64,000 bases of DNA from Durusdinium trenchii. Lineage: Eukaryota; Sar; Dinophyceae; Suessiales; Symbiodiniaceae. Below the pieces are notes generated by a model, which saw nothing but the letters and a program-made list of their open reading frames with translations, had not been told where the DNA came from and searched no databases. Every line of letters starts with the position of its first letter. The stretch's first letter is position 1. This document shows, piece by piece, positions 1-11,882 of this stretch. The DNA is taken from contig CAXAMN010025361.1 of NCBI GenBank assembly GCA_963970005.1, positions 1,739,377 through 1,803,376 on the forward strand, given 5' to 3'. Made by a program: the position numbers and the translations under genes.

Positions 1-1902
1 ACATTTGCTCCCACGTCACTCATGATCATACCAAAGATGATGATCCACGTGCTTCTGAATGTGTGCGCAGGATTTGTGGCCATGACCCTGGACATCAAAG
101 ATGCTTTCCTCATGGCCGATCAACCAGTTGAAGAGAAGGCATTCATCAAGATTGACGAGAAGGTGTTCCGGTTGTTGAGGTGCCTTCCCGGACAAAGAAC
201 AGCCGCATCACAATGGTTTCAAAACTTCTCACAGGCCTGCAAGGAGTTCAAACTGGAGCAAGATGTGATGCAGCCTACATTGTTCCTGAGACAAGGAAAC
301 ATGTACCTGACGGTGCATGTGGATGATGTCTTCATGGTGGGAACGCCTCAAATCCTTCAGGAATTTGTGATGTTCTTGAAGAATGTGAAGAAGTGGAAGG
401 TAGAGGCGAAGGGGCCGTTCACTGCAGGAGAGAAATTCCTATATCTCAAGAGGCAGTTCAAGATCACAGACGATCACTGCGACATCAGGTGCGACAGAAA
501 GCAGTACTATGGGCTTGAGAAGGAATTGGACCTGTTCTGCAGAGCATATCGAAAGACGCCCCTTGATCAGAACTTCACAAGGAAGGATGATTCACCACTC
601 CTGGAGGCAGATGAGGTGACAAAATTCAGGAGCATTGTTGGAAGACTGATGTATATGGCAAGTGAGAGGCCGGATGCACAGTTTGGGATTCAGTGTCTGG
701 CAAGGAAGATGTCGGCGCCAGCGAAACAAGCTCTGAAGAATGCATGGCACCTATGTTCATACCTCCAAGGAACCATTGATTATGGTGTGAGATTGTCCAA
801 GAGGGAGAAAGGAAGATCAGTGCTGGATAGCAGAGAAGATGAGGAGATCAACAGCGGTCCTGTACATCTGGTAGAAGTCCTGACAGATGCAGATTATGCA
901 GGAAACAGAGACGACAGAAAGAGCACCACATCGTTCCAAGTGTTCATTGACGGAAATCTCATTGAGAGCAGGGTCAGGACACAGAAAGCTATATCACTAT
1001 CCTCAGGAGAAAGTGAGTTTGTTGCGGTGGTGGCAGGATGCTCAGATGGCATGCTGATCAAGCATTTGCTCAACAAGATGACAGGAGGAAGCTGCTTGAT
1101 GAAGATCAGAACGGACAGTTCAGCTGCCAGATCCATGGTTCAGCGCCAAGGCATTGGACGTGTGAGACATTTAGATGCATCGTTGTTATGGGTCCAGCAA
1201 AAGGAGAGCGAGAGAGCTTTCAGTATAGCAGCAATTCCGTCAGAGTTGAACAGTGCAGACATCGGCACGAAAAGCTTGACAAGGAAGAGATTGCTGGCCC
1301 TACTCTACATGATGAAGTTTGTGGACGCGGTTGGCGACAGAGTTGGCACAGAGGAGTACAACGACCTCGAATACCAGTACCAGATCAGGAAAGGAGCCAA
1401 GAAGATGATGAAGTCAAAAGACATCCGCATCGGTCTACTGCTATTGATGGCAAACATGAATTCAGTGGCTGGAAGTCAAACTGAAGCAGAAGAGAAGAGC
1501 AGTACCGACTATGGATGGTGGGCACTAGTTTTCTGTGCCGTGATCGGAGCCTTGAGCACATTGAGGTGGCTTCGGATCTTCATGATGGAAGGTCTCTATG
1601 GCATGCTGGGTCGGATGATCAAGTATGAGACCTCAGCAAGACAGGAGACCACAAGCCAGAAGTGCGATCAACAGACTCAAGCAAATGAGTGGATCGACTC
1701 TTACATCTGGCAACAGTATGAGGAGGAGAAAGAGGAAATGGAAGAAGAGATGCACAACATGCAAGCTGCATTGCTGCAGGCAGAAAAAATAATGGGTCAT
1801 TTGCAAGAAGACCTGAAGGAGGTTCGACGTCAGCGAGACGACAACCTCACCATGTTTCTGAAAAGCCAGCAGCATCAGATCAAGTTGGAGAAGAAGATGT
1901 GA
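1..1902 (+). CDS. Ty1/copia retrotransposon pol, RT-RNase H end (5' cut by window edge)
   Basis: The frame is open to base 1, so the start lies outside the window; the first visible ATG is at 22. Copia-type reverse transcriptase is shown by LDIKDAFL and by VHVDDVFMVG, the catalytic DD box. RNase H follows with the copia signature TDADYAGNRDDRKSTTS and SLSSGESEFVAV, then ELNSADIGTKSL. After RNase H there is an extra tail: a hydrophobic segment (WWALVFCAVIGALSTL, about 1516-1563) and a Glu/Lys-rich coiled coil to the stop at 1900-1902. No stop or frameshift interrupts about 630 codons, so this copy looks young. It is a different subfamily from the element at 14421-22938. Integrase, protease and Gag would lie upstream of the window. 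Confidence 0.9.
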   Translation, partial: TFAPTSLMIIPKMMIHVLLNVCAGFVAMTLDIKDAFLMADQPVEEKAFIKIDEKVFRLLRCLPGQRTAASQWFQNFSQACKEFKLEQDVMQPTLFLRQGNMYLTVHVDDVFMVGTPQILQEFVMFLKNVKKWKVEAKGPFTAGEKFLYLKRQFKITDDHCDIRCDRKQYYGLEKELDLFCRAYRKTPLDQNFTRKDDSPLLEADEVTKFRSIVGRLMYMASERPDAQFGIQCLARKMSAPAKQALKNAWHLCSYLQGTIDYGVRLSKREKGRSVLDSREDEEINSGPVHLVEVLTDADYAGNRDDRKSTTSFQVFIDGNLIESRVRTQKAISLSSGESEFVAVVAGCSDGMLIKHLLNKMTGGSCLMKIRTDSSAARSMVQRQGIGRVRHLDASLLWVQQKESERAFSIAAIPSELNSADIGTKSLTRKRLLALLYMMKFVDAVGDRVGTEEYNDLEYQYQIRKGAKKMMKSKDIRIGLLLLMANMNSVAGSQTEAEEKSSTDYGWWALVFCAVIGALSTLRWLRIFMMEGLYGMLGRMIKYETSARQETTSQKCDQQTQANEWIDSYIWQQYEEEKEEMEEEMHNMQAALLQAEKIMGHLQEDLKEVRRQRDDNLTMFLKSQQHQIKLEKKM

Positions 1903-2796
1903 AATCTTCGAAAAGCACCAAGTGGAAATGTCATCCACTTTGATGCACGGTGTGTGCATTGGCAAAAAGCCAAGCATGCTGCATTTTGCAGCATATGTCA
2001 GGATGAAGGGGCCGTGTTCGAATTTGAAGACATTCCACAAAGCACAATAGGCCAGTCATCCTGACATGTGGTTACGACATATCTAGGCTCAAGTTTGCAG
2101 CGGAAAAATCGTTCTGCGCTACTTTGCATAGTTTAGTACTGGAGGCTCCAGCTGGGCTTGATTAATATGGGGTTGGTTAATCCTACGTTGACATTAACCA
2201 TTGTTATGGCGTGGTAATGTTTCTGGAAATGACCATCGTCGAACGTTTTCAATCACATAAACCAAAAAGTCGAGTGATTCGGAGGCGGTTGAACAGTTTG
2301 TGGTTGGTTGTCACCGCCAGTCGGTGCATAGTTTCATGTTTGATGGTTTTGATGTATTCGAACACACTGTAAACATCGCAAACTCATTCAACAGCAGGAC
2401 CATAGACAGCCGGAACTCCTAAGCATCAGCATGATTTACCGACTTCAATCCGTTATGTTTGATGGATTTGACGCGATCCTTTTGACCATCGTTTGGGTGG
2501 TAGCAGGATGCAGTGACACCAGCTTATCGTATTGACCTTCAATGAAGCACATAGAGTCTTATAGAGCGAATTTCGGTGACTCTTTGTTGCTGGGTTTATC
2601 TCGTTCTGTTTTCACACACTTCTTGCAAGCTTCATTGGCGCATATATGTCGGAACCAAACTGGCACGTATTAGGTGCTGAATGCCTTGCAGTATCAGTGC
2701 ACTGGACTTCGTGTTTTCGACGCCCTTCCAAAAAACACCTCCGTGATTGAGATGCAGCAGTAAGTAAGAGTTTCTGGCACTTCCCCAAGTCTCCAG
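1903..2796. other. Non-coding stretch downstream of copia pol
   Basis: No supported ORF. This should contain the 3' untranslated region and 3' LTR of the element ending at 1902. The 5' LTR is outside the window, so the LTR edges cannot be set. Confidence 0.4.
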
Positions 2797-3021
2797 TGGC
2801 TCCAGGCTGCATTGAAGAACTTCCGCGAATGCTTGGAGAAGGGTGAGCCCTTCGTGGGGTCCGACGATGGCAACGGCTGGATTTGGGCCGTGGCCGACCT
2901 CACGGTGCAAGATGGGCTGTCGTTGGAGCTGCGGAAGTCCGTGCCCTACGGGCTGCGCGCGTTGCTGGTGGCGAAGCAGGGCGCGGTGGGCGAAATGTTC
3001 GAGAAGCTCAACTGGGGTGTG
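2797..3021 (+). CDS. Candidate exon, unknown protein
   Basis: A 75-codon open stretch with G/C-rich third positions sits in AT-richer DNA. It follows an acceptor-like CTCCAG and ends at a GTGAGG donor at 3022. Internal text such as GSDDGNGWIWAVADLTVQDG and SVPYGLRALLVAKQGAVGE reads like a globular protein. I do not recognise the family. A second acceptor at 2804-2805 would shorten it by nine bases in the same frame. The overlapping minus-strand ORF (2632-3057) is taken as a shadow. Confidence 0.5.
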
Positions 3022-5469
3022 GTGAGGCGGGTAACACAATTCAACTAAGTCCGGCACAAAAGCATAGTTATACTGAGATACTTTCTACAATCGTTTTGGG
3101 CCAGAAATGCCATGTATGTGGAAATGGTGTGGGTCGTTTGTTGGCGCGGGCGCAGCGTTTTGAATCCGGTTTATGGGTGGTGTTCATGCTTCAGGTGTGC
3201 ATGGGGAGTAGATGATACTCACCTTTAGCTTGCTTTGCCGTAATGCCACCGCAGGAGACGGCTGAATGAGCTGTTAGGTCAGCGAGATGCAGAAGGAAAC
3301 ACGATCCCCGGTTACCAGCCTCCATGACAAGTTGCAAACAAAAAGGGGCGCAGGCCGTTGGAATTGTGGATTCAAGAGGAGGGATTTTTACTTTATATTT
3401 TTGTCAAGCTGGTTGCTCTTGAGCCTGCTTATTTGTGCACTGCCAGTGGGGGTGGCATGGGGAATCTTTGTGTGGGCAACAGGTGAAATTTATTCTTTAA
3501 CTTGAGGCTGTCAGATCTCTCCGAGACATCTTGTTTTTGGGTGAGAAATTGCTCAAGCTTGGGCATTTGTTTCACGTGACCAGCATCAGTATGAGTGCCT
3601 CCGACCAAAGTGTCGGATTGAGTGCTGGTGTCGGCGATGTGCTTCAACGCCTTGCTGCATTGGAGAAGCGAATGGATGCCATTGATAGCACTGAGAAAGG
3701 CGTGGTTCTTTATTGAAACGCGCATGGAGCATGAAGAGGATGAGTGGTTTAGCATGGCATGGCAGGGTCTTGATTCCTGAGCTTGAGTATCCAAATGCAT
3801 GGATCTTGAAGGTCTTGCGACCCATTTGGGGTGAGCCATTCTTTAGAGTGTTCGCTCACAACAGGATCATGGGCACTTTTGTGTTTGAATTGTCCTTGGG
3901 ATAGCAGCCGTTGCGATATTTCTTTTGATCCTCTATGGTGGAATGCTGCTGGGTTTGCTGGTCGAATTCTGGCGCAGGCGTGCTGCACAAGTGGCAAGGG
4001 CAGATGAAGGACTCTGAGCTGGAACTCAACAGGATCTCCGGCCATTTGAGTGCGGAACCAAGCGGGTTCCAACAGCAAATGGTTTTCAACCCTTCATTGT
4101 TTCAATCGCTTTGGGTTGTGACTCGGGTGCGTCCAAGTAGGGGCTTGAAACCGATTTTTCAAGAAGAGGCATTGGTCGATGACGAACCTATCACAAGGCA
4201 TCGCTTCCAAGGAAGATCCCTCCAACGGCAGCTCGCAGCTCTGAGGTGGAGTGAAAGACACCATGCTGAGCCAACTAAAGGCGACGAACCGTGTTGAAGA
4301 GAAGTTGAGCAGCCAAATGCAGGCTCTTCAGGTGACTTGGTCACACTCATTGTGAATCAGGCAGCCTGGGCAGGTTGCTTGCCATACTGTATGATTTTTG
4401 CCATGCAAATCTGCAAACCCCACTGATGACCTGGTTGCGCACAAAGGTGGTGCCATGGTGCCCTTGGCTTGTTTTTCTTTGGAGCACCCGAAGTCAGAGG
4501 AAGCTAACATGACCATCATTTGCTTGGGGTGCCGCACTTGATGGTGCCAGCTTGCGGAAGACACGTCCCTCTCATCATGCTCCCAATGAGTGGTTCTACT
4601 GTGCTTAGGCCAGCATCCAGACCTGCGAGAAGCGCTGCACTCTGCTGGAACAACACCAGACCTCGCTGAGCGAGACAGCTTGACGGCTGACAAGTGTGGT
4701 GGGCTTCAGACATGGTAGGCGGCCGTTTCTGGAAACAACAAGGAGTCCGAGTTGGGACAGAAAGATCCTTCTACTTCGTGAAAGGGGTTATCCATGCATC
4801 AGATGTCAGACCCTTTTTGTAGACATTTTGGATCTGGGAAGGTCAGAGGCGGACGCAAGGCTGGGATCATGAGTTGAAGTAGGGGCTGCTCTTCACCCAG
4901 AGATGAATTTTGGACTCAGGTGAGCCAAATGATGAGGGAGAGAGCCCTCGATGCTAGAGAAGACGAGCAAAAGCTGGATGCTCAGGACAGGGATGATCGC
5001 TGGTCGGGTTTGGAAAAGTCTTTGCGGGTACTACCGTAGTTGGCTCGAAGTAGAAAGACAATAGTACTGAAAACTCAATTGGTTGCTTCCTTGCTCGGTT
5101 CGGCTCGGCTCGGCTCGAGCCGGTGGTTTGGGAGACGAAGGTCCAAGCGGTTGGGGTCTTTTTCTGTTCCCTTTGAAGGCCATGTGGAGATCTCAGAACT
5201 TTCATGAACATTCTGGCTCTTTTCTGCAGCCCGCTGTTCGTTGCGGCAAGGCCCAGTCAGTCCTGCCACACACACAGAGCACCCTGCTGATGGGTTCGTA
5301 GCCGCGTAGCCCCCAAGAGCCAACAATCATGGACATGGACAATAGCCCCGAAGACCATTTTCCTCTACAAAGCTGGTGTCTTCATTCTGCCACTTCCATA
5401 TTGGGTTGGCGGTTTTATTTTGAACGACTCAGCTCCGGGTTGTGCAAGCTCGGCCATTGACCGCCGGAG
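3022..5469. other. Intergenic or intronic, no supported gene
   Basis: Only short overlapping ORFs on both strands, none with clear exon signals or protein-like composition. A small (GGCTC)n run lies at about 5100-5117. Confidence 0.35.
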
Positions 5470-6167
5470 GCGCACCTCCCGGAGGCTGAGCTGAAGGCCC
5501 AGCTGAAGGCATTGGCCCAGAGGGTCGAGCTGGCGCTGGAAGGTGGGACCCCAGAGCTGGGCGGGTTTCGTTTTGTTGAGAGGCACGCTCACCTGCGGTG
5601 GACCTGATTTTTACATCCGCAATGCGTCTTCCCCCCACCACGCACATGGATCACAAGGGTGCTGAATTGCGTTTCTCTTGACCTTTTGTCACCTGCTCAG
5701 GGCCATCTCGTGCAGCTCCGGTGGCCAACGAAGGGCTTATGCTGAAGCCGCAGGTGCAAGAGCTTCAGGTGGGATTTGGGTGCGAGAGCTTCAGCGGAGG
5801 TGTGGGTCCCCACACCTTACGGTCCATCGGCTCCAGCAACAGAAGCCTAACTCTCGTGTGGCCTTTGTCTTCGGAGTCTTTGGCAAAGAGAAGGCTCTCT
5901 AGCCAATGTTTCGTTATTATTTTTGGACTTTGCCCCATTGTTGGTTCACATCCAGCACTCTCCACGATCCGGGAACGTCTCCGGAGGAACGGCGACCGAC
6001 CCTTCCGACCACCTGCTCCACCCTTTCCACTCGGCTCCGGCCAGGCAGCGACGCAGCGCTTGCGCAAGGAGGTCTTGGACGTGATGACCCGCTTGGAGGA
6101 GCAAGCGGTCCGCATCTCGTCCTGCCGTGCCCGCTTGGACGAGCTGGAGTGCCGTCCCGGAGAGTGA
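5470..6167 (+). CDS. Three-exon coiled-coil protein gene fragment
   Basis: Three exons join with matching phases. Exon a, 5470-5542, encodes EAELKAQLKALAQRVELALE and ends at GTGGGA. Exon b, 5716-5768, encodes NEGLMLKPQVQELQ and ends at GTGGGA. Exon c, 6057-6167, encodes RLRKEVLDVMTRLEEQAVRI and a second Arg/Leu/Glu segment before a TGA at 6165. Leu/Ala/Glu/Arg spacing predicts one continuous coiled coil across the joins. Introns are 173 and 288 nt with AG acceptors. A further exon within 5946-6055 is possible, and more exons probably lie upstream. Function unknown; a structural or scaffold role is inference. Confidence 0.6.
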
Positions 6168-6555
6168 ACCCGGCAAGAGACTTCTTCGGCCGTGAAACAT
6201 GGCCCGAAAAGAGGTCCAAAGGCCGCGATTGTGGGGCACAATATACTGAAGAAACCAAAGCCAACTGACAGCGTTGTGAATCTTACAGAGTCACGATCGG
6301 TCTCTTCCCGCCCTTCGGGAGTCCATGCAGAAAGAAACCCAAAGTGGTCTTTCTGCTTGCCAATGATCGCCGAAGAAAAGGGTTCCTTGTAGGGGCTGAG
6401 GGATGAGGAGGAGTTGCTTGAGATAGCGATGTGGTTGGGCGTGCAAGGAGCTCACTTGTTTGATTTCAAATTTCCAGGTCACAATAGCCACCTCCAACCA
6501 GGACAGAAATCAATCAAGTTCCTGCTTGGTCCATGCCTGCCTGAGGTCCTCACAG

Positions 6556-7132
6556 CAGATGCAGCAGATGCAGATGCAGATGCCTTGGCTTTGCCTGATA
6601 GGTTCATAGGATGTGAGTGGCAAAAAGAAGCCCAGCTCAGTGAAGCACCTTCCCCCTCCATTCCCCCCTGTTGTGCTCGGCTGTTCTGTCCCACTGCGCC
6701 GGCTGTGGTTATAACGCGCAAAGAGCTCAAGAGACGAACCTGAGACCACACCCCAAAACCCCCGAGACAGGATGATGATGCAACAGATGGCCATGCAGCA
6801 GCAGATGGGTGCAATGCCATGCGCCCGGAAATCTGCAAAAACTCTAGAGCACCTGAAGGTGAGGGAGGTTGGACCTGAGGGTTGGACCCATCAAGTGTTC
6901 ATTTCCACTACGCCTGTAGACGCAAGACAAGACGCGGAACATGTCAATAATCTTTGGGACGTGTGTCCTGTGTTCGGGGTAGTGTTCCCTTGTCGGTGGA
7001 GCTTGGAATTCTTTCTGATGGCTGCAATGTTGGACTGGAGGCACATGTTGGACTCGGGTGGCAAGTGAGCGGGCTGGGCTCAGGTCACCACAGATGCTTG
7101 CAGCGATGCAAGCGCAAGCGTTTCAAGGACAA
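6556..7132 (+). CDS. Candidate Met/Gln-rich protein exons
   Basis: Three small plus-strand blocks share a Met/Gln/Ala bias and each follows an AG acceptor: 6556 onward (QMQQMQMQMP), 6771 to about 6814 (MMMQQMAMQQQMGAM) and 7094-7132 (MLAAMQAQAFQGQ). The last ends at a GTGCCA donor, the same hexamer used by SDR exon 2 downstream. They probably belong to one gene with a low-complexity region. The alternative Ala/Asp-rich frame of the first block cannot be excluded. Confidence 0.4.
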
Positions 7133-7310
7133 GTGCCACAAAGTGGGTGCGCGGCTCAGACGTGAAAGTGCCTGGACCTGGTTAGATTTATGACAGACAA
7201 ATCAAGAACCAAAGATCCTGAAGAGAACCCAACAAACACATTGAGCACAGAACCTCAAAGAGCAAACAGCAAGCAATACAACAAGCTGACTTTCGCTATA
7301 CATATATAAT

Positions 7311-7940
7311 ATGTTTTGTTTCTTGTTCGTTCTTTTTCCCGATGATTGTATTACTGTATATATTCCAGTGTTCTTTATTTGCTTAAATTTGTTTTTCTAG
7401 TGATTCTAGTGAGTTGGTTTTGCTTGCCACCTTTGTTTTTGCAGTTTTCTGAGTTCGCTGGATGCAGCAGGGAAAACAACCATAAATAACACGTACTGCA
7501 ATAACACAAGACACCCACAGAATGTCACTCCAACCCATTCTGAAAAGCATTGCAGGATCTAACCTTATGACCTGCAAAACCTATCAAATGCTGAGAATGA
7601 ACCCCCCAAAAGGAATCAAACCAGGAACACAAACATACCAACACAGCAAAAACCGAAACACAGCACAAAAGACATGTCAGAACGAAACAAAAGCAGACAA
7701 AGCAACAAAGTAACAAACAAAGCAAAGAGCAAGCAAGCAACCCAGCAAGCAAGCAAGAAACAAACAGACAAAAAACAACACAAGAACTCCAAAAACACAC
7801 CACGACTAAAACAGCAACACAATCAAAACAACAAGATAAATAAACACAAATAAACGAAAAGAACAAAACAACAAGGAAAGGGAAGCAAGTAAAATAATGA
7901 CAAAACAAACAAACAGACTAAGAACAAAAACAAAGGAAGT
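7311..7940. other. Strand-asymmetric T-rich then A/C-rich tract
   Basis: 7311-7460 is T-rich on the plus strand. About 7590-7935 is almost free of T and built from CAAA, AAGC and AACA words. The two parts are roughly complementary in composition. Cys/Phe-rich minus-strand ORFs across the second tract come from this bias and are not called. Confidence 0.6.
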
Positions 7941-9606
7941 CCGAGCGATAAATTTGTCCTTTGGCCTGTTGAGTGCCAGGTGCACATCTGATAAGTGTCA
8001 GAATTTTGCAGTTTGTTGGGTTGAGGAGCAATGGCTTGAATGCCAACGCCCCTGAGCGCGGGCACCAAGCGGACTGGAGTTTTTGGACTATGGAATCATG
8101 AGATGCGGGGGTGCGGAAGAGGAGACGACCAATGGTCCGGGACACTCTTCTCAATTCCCAAGTGGTCGGTTCAAAACAGGGCCTTCAAGACTGTCTTTTT
8201 GGAGTTGAGCCGAGTGGATGGATCTTGAAACTGAAGGTTCCAGGTTGAGAACCTTCCGACCAAGCCAGAAAAAACGGTGATTAACTGCACACCGTCTCTA
8301 AAACTCTTCAGCTGGGAAATCCTAGAATCTAAATGAATCTAATGGCCTCCCCCTAATAGCGGCCTTCAACCTACTAGCGATGGCCTCAGCTGGGCTCAGC
8401 TGGGCTCAAGGTTCACCAGTCCAACGAGTTTCAGGAAAGGAAGGGCACCGAACACACCCAGTTCTTGCAGGTATGACCCAACTGCGGGCACTGACGAGAA
8501 GGCATCGGACAGGGCAGCCCTCCAGGAAGAATGGATTTCCATGCCACAAGAGACGCCCGTCGCACATGACTAGGAAGAATTATATAGGTCCCAATTGTTT
8601 ACCTTTGTAGGGGTTGACATATGCCAAGTGTCTTGGAGTCTTGGGGTCTTTGAACCTTGGATTTCCATATCCAGATCTCCATCAACCCCTTCCAATCCAG
8701 GAGAGAGAGAGAGAGAGAGCGCTTTTGACTTGAGAGATGCTCAACAATGACTTGCGATGTTTTACCGATCCAATGCTATTTTTCACTCGATCAAAGCACG
8801 CTGTGCTTTCGGACCTTCGGACCTGAACCGTCCTCAAAGCGGTTGGGCGTGGTCATCTAAACGAGTGGTCCAGTGGGCGGGGTCCAGTATCCATAGGTTC
8901 AGAGGTCACCAGCTACATTCATAGACCACCGTCATGGTGTTTTAACCGGCCTTTTCCAGCACAGCCTGCAGAGGCGGCGCTGTTTGAGCCTCAAAGATGC
9001 AGGGGGCGGTTGGAATGAGTTTGATCAGTGGAATCGAGGGTGGCATGAGGATTCCTCCCAATGAGTAGAGTCGTAGAGGATTAATGCAGGTGGACGCTCC
9101 AGCATCCTTGTATTGGCTGGATGTCACTTGACTGAACACAGTACGAAAATAACAAAATAACAACAACAATCATAATAATAACCTCTCTCTCTATATTGAT
9201 GTATCCTGGAAGAAATGGATTGTACAGCCCATTCTTGTCTGAATTTGGTCAGCAAGCCGCCCCGAGATGCGCCAAATCTCACTAGAAGACAGGGTGCCCC
9301 ATCAAGGGTAAAGTCACAGCCATGAGGTGTACATTGTGCATTCCCTCCAAGAATTGTTTGGAAAAGTCCATGTGTGGAAAATCTCCATGAAAGACCTGCG
9401 ATTCGAGCCAGGAGGGCGGACCGAGACAATGACAGGTTGTTTGAAGGCCTCATGGTTCAGTGTTAGAATACCAATCTTGGAAGGACAAAACCAGTTTCTT
9501 TAACCCACACTTCGGTGCAAAACCTCCTCCTACAGAGCACCTGCAGTTTCGGAGATGGGGTTCAGCTGTCCCCGGGGCTTGGTTTCGGGTGGACGTCACC
9601 TGATCT
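7941..9606. other. Intergenic, no supported gene
   Basis: Short ORFs only. It contains a (GA)n microsatellite at 8701-8719. Confidence 0.35.
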
Positions 9607-9790
9607 TTGTCTCCGAGGCCGACCAAAGAGGCCACGCAGCTGGAGACGGTCACCGCGGGGTCACCAAGTCGAGCGAGTCGGGCTCGGCCCCCCACGGGGA
9701 CCTCGGGGGGCCAACGTCCCGGCGTTCGGAGGAGACGGACTCTCGCCGAGCGGACGGGAGGCGGAGGGAGGCGAGTTGCTCAAGGCTGTG
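9607..9790 (+). CDS. Candidate GC-rich exon, Arg/Pro/Thr-rich
   Basis: One plus-strand frame has G or C at most third positions and reads PRPTKEATQLETVTAGSPSR followed by an Arg/Gly-rich basic stretch. The other two plus frames are also open, so the frame choice rests on codon bias. No family recognised. Confidence 0.3.
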
Positions 9791-9796
9791 GATCTC

Positions 9797-10048
9797 TCAC
9801 CACTTATTGACACATGTTTTCGCCACGGTTTGGCAGCGTGGAGCGCTGAGGTTGGTTTGTTCTTGGAGGAGATTGCCTATTTCATGGAGGTTGGGGCAGC
9901 GAAGTGGGCCATGCGGCGGGTCAATCTCACTCGGATGTGGAAAGTCTCCGAAAGATGGTGTTCCTCTAGGAACCAGTGGAGAGGTATCACGATAGTCCAT
10001 CAGAGGGGGTGTCGATGGTGCTTTCAGATCCAGACTTGGAATTGCCAA
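9797..10048 (-). CDS. Candidate Pro-rich ORF, strand ambiguous
   Basis: The minus strand has an 83-codon ORF with protein-like text (MDYRDTSPLVPRGTPSFGDF, LHEIGNLLQEQTNLSAP). It starts at TTG, so it would be an exon, not a whole gene. The plus strand over 9840-9975 also reads plausibly (VGLFLEEIAYFMEVGAAKWA). Only one of these is likely to be real. Confidence 0.25.
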   Translation of the reverse strand: MAIPSLDLKAPSTPPLMDYRDTSPLVPRGTPSFGDFPHPSEIDPPHGPLRCPNLHEIGNLLQEQTNLSAPRCQTVAKTCVNKW

Positions 10049-10148
10049 AGAGAAAACAGATTAATACAGAAACTGGCAGGCGGGCGCATTGACAAATGTG
10101 CAATAAGTTGATATATATATATATAGTATGAGGTGCAGGCTGCCCTTG

Positions 10149-10187
10149 TCGTTGTTGCTGCTGTTGTTGTTGTTGTCGTTGCTGCTC
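10149..10187 (+). repeat. (TTG/CTG)n microsatellite
   Basis: Imperfect GTT/GCT trinucleotide run; on the minus strand it would encode Gln or Asn runs. Confidence 0.8.
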
Positions 10188-10619
10188 ACAGACCGGTGAC
10201 TCTGTGGTCTTTGATTTTGATTGACACGACTGTGTGTGGCCAGGACATGGAGAAGGATCTGTGGTGGTTGCTTCGCATGTCGCACCAGCCAGCACGGGGG
10301 CCGAGCTGGAAGAAGATCCGGCCCGTCATCAGCCTTTTACAGTTGTACATGAGCAGGGGAGGATGAGATCCCAGCCAGAAACTTCAGTGAATAAATAGGC
10401 CCATCTCTCATGTCACAGGATCACACGGGCTGTTTATATACATCGGGCCATAGGTTCATTTTCTTTCGTTCCTGGGTTGTGTTCTATTTATTTTCCAACG
10501 TTGCTTGGGATGATTGCACCCACTGACTGATGTTTTAACTGACTGATGTTTTGAAACCACCAAGCAGTTTCTGACTCCTTGCGCTGGATCGCCGGCTCCA
10601 AGCAGAGACCTCCTTGTAG

Positions 10620-10700
10620 CGACGCCTGCGCACGGAGGGTGGCCCGCCCGCGCTGGTCCGTGGCGACGAGACCATCCAGCAGGTGGATTTGGCAGTGGAG
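10620..10700 (+). CDS. 81-nt candidate exon, unknown protein
   Basis: A 27-codon phase-0 exon between a TTGTAG acceptor and a GTGGGG donor. It encodes RRLRTEGGPPALVRGDETIQ followed by QVDLAVE, with GC-rich third positions. Boundaries fit the splice signals exactly. The rest of the gene was not found. Confidence 0.5.
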
Positions 10701-11095
10701 GTGGGGGTCGAGGGGTCGAGCAGAGCAAAGCCGTTTGGGGGGGGTGGCACCAGTGATCAGGTTCCTACAGATCCCACAGGGCGTTTTGGGGTTTTCCTCA
10801 TTGTTTGTACAAGAATGATCAACTTTGGTTGTTTTCCTTGTCACATGAGCCGGTTTCCTCGCCACCCGGAAGTTAGAAACTTCTGGCTCATGTTCTGCCG
10901 AACAGAACCGTAGGACCGATTCCATGTGATGGTCTAGCAGTCACACAACCCAGCTTTGGCATGGCTCTTTCAGTAAAGCCCGGTCCTTAACCTCATTGAG
11001 TGCTGTTTTTGTATGACGCCACGGTGCCAGGCCGTCATCTTAAAGCTCAAGGAGCGCGCCGACAAGCACATGGAGGACCACACTGCTCAGGTGCG

Positions 11096-11119
11096 GAGAG
11101 AGAGAGAGAGAGAGAGAGC
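11096..11119 (+). repeat. (GA)n microsatellite
   Basis: Pure GA dinucleotide run. Confidence 0.9.
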
Positions 11120-11882
11120 AATCCCAGATTGAGTGGCCCTCACGGGGTGGTGCTGGTGCCTTTGGTGCAGTTCTTGGAGGCATCTGGATAAAAGAACCAA
11201 CAGGATCAAAAAAAAGACACCACCAGATCAAAAAAAAATCTTAATCAAGTCCTTTAGTCCAGTGGTTCGCCGGTACCTTGGTCTCCTGGTCAAGTCCGTT
11301 GGTCCCCAGGTCCTTCGGTCTCCTGGTCCATTGGTCCGCTGGACGGGAAGTGAAAGGACAGTGCAAAAATGTCGAAGAAGCTTTCTTGCAAAAGACATTC
11401 TTTGCATACAATGGTATTCTGGCCCCATATTCCGGAAGTTTATTTTTTTGATAACATTCTTTTTCCCCAAACAGTGTGGACACCGACGTGTCCGGCTAAT
11501 TCGCTGCTATTTACACTACATTCATGCCTCTCGAAATCCTCCAACTGCATTTCGACTGCGCAGGCTCGCAAAATCTGGTGGGCCGCGGCGGGTGCTTGTC
11601 GCGACTGCGCTCTCGTTGTGGTGCCGTGCGCATTTTCTGACATGATGGTCACTTTTCGTGGCAGGCGCAAGGGAAACCTCATGTTTTAGTGGTGCAAAGT
11701 CGACTTTTCGTGACAGGTGCAAGGGATCAGAGCGGCTGCACTTTGAACTGTAGCGCGGCAGGTGCAGCACTTTGGACATGGTGGTGATCTTCCAAGCGCT
11801 CCGATTTTGTGACAGGTGCAGTGAATCGTGACTTTTCTACATGTGGCAGGTTTTCAGGAATCGTTGCAGGCGAAGAACCTTG

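Noticed and set aside
7525-7908. Cys/Phe-rich minus-strand ORFs suggesting a membrane protein
   Set aside because: They follow directly from the T-free composition of the plus strand.
11133-11645. 170-codon plus-strand ORF
   Set aside because: Crosses poly-A runs and near-repeats of TCCTGGTC/GGTCC; not protein-like, and other frames are equally open.
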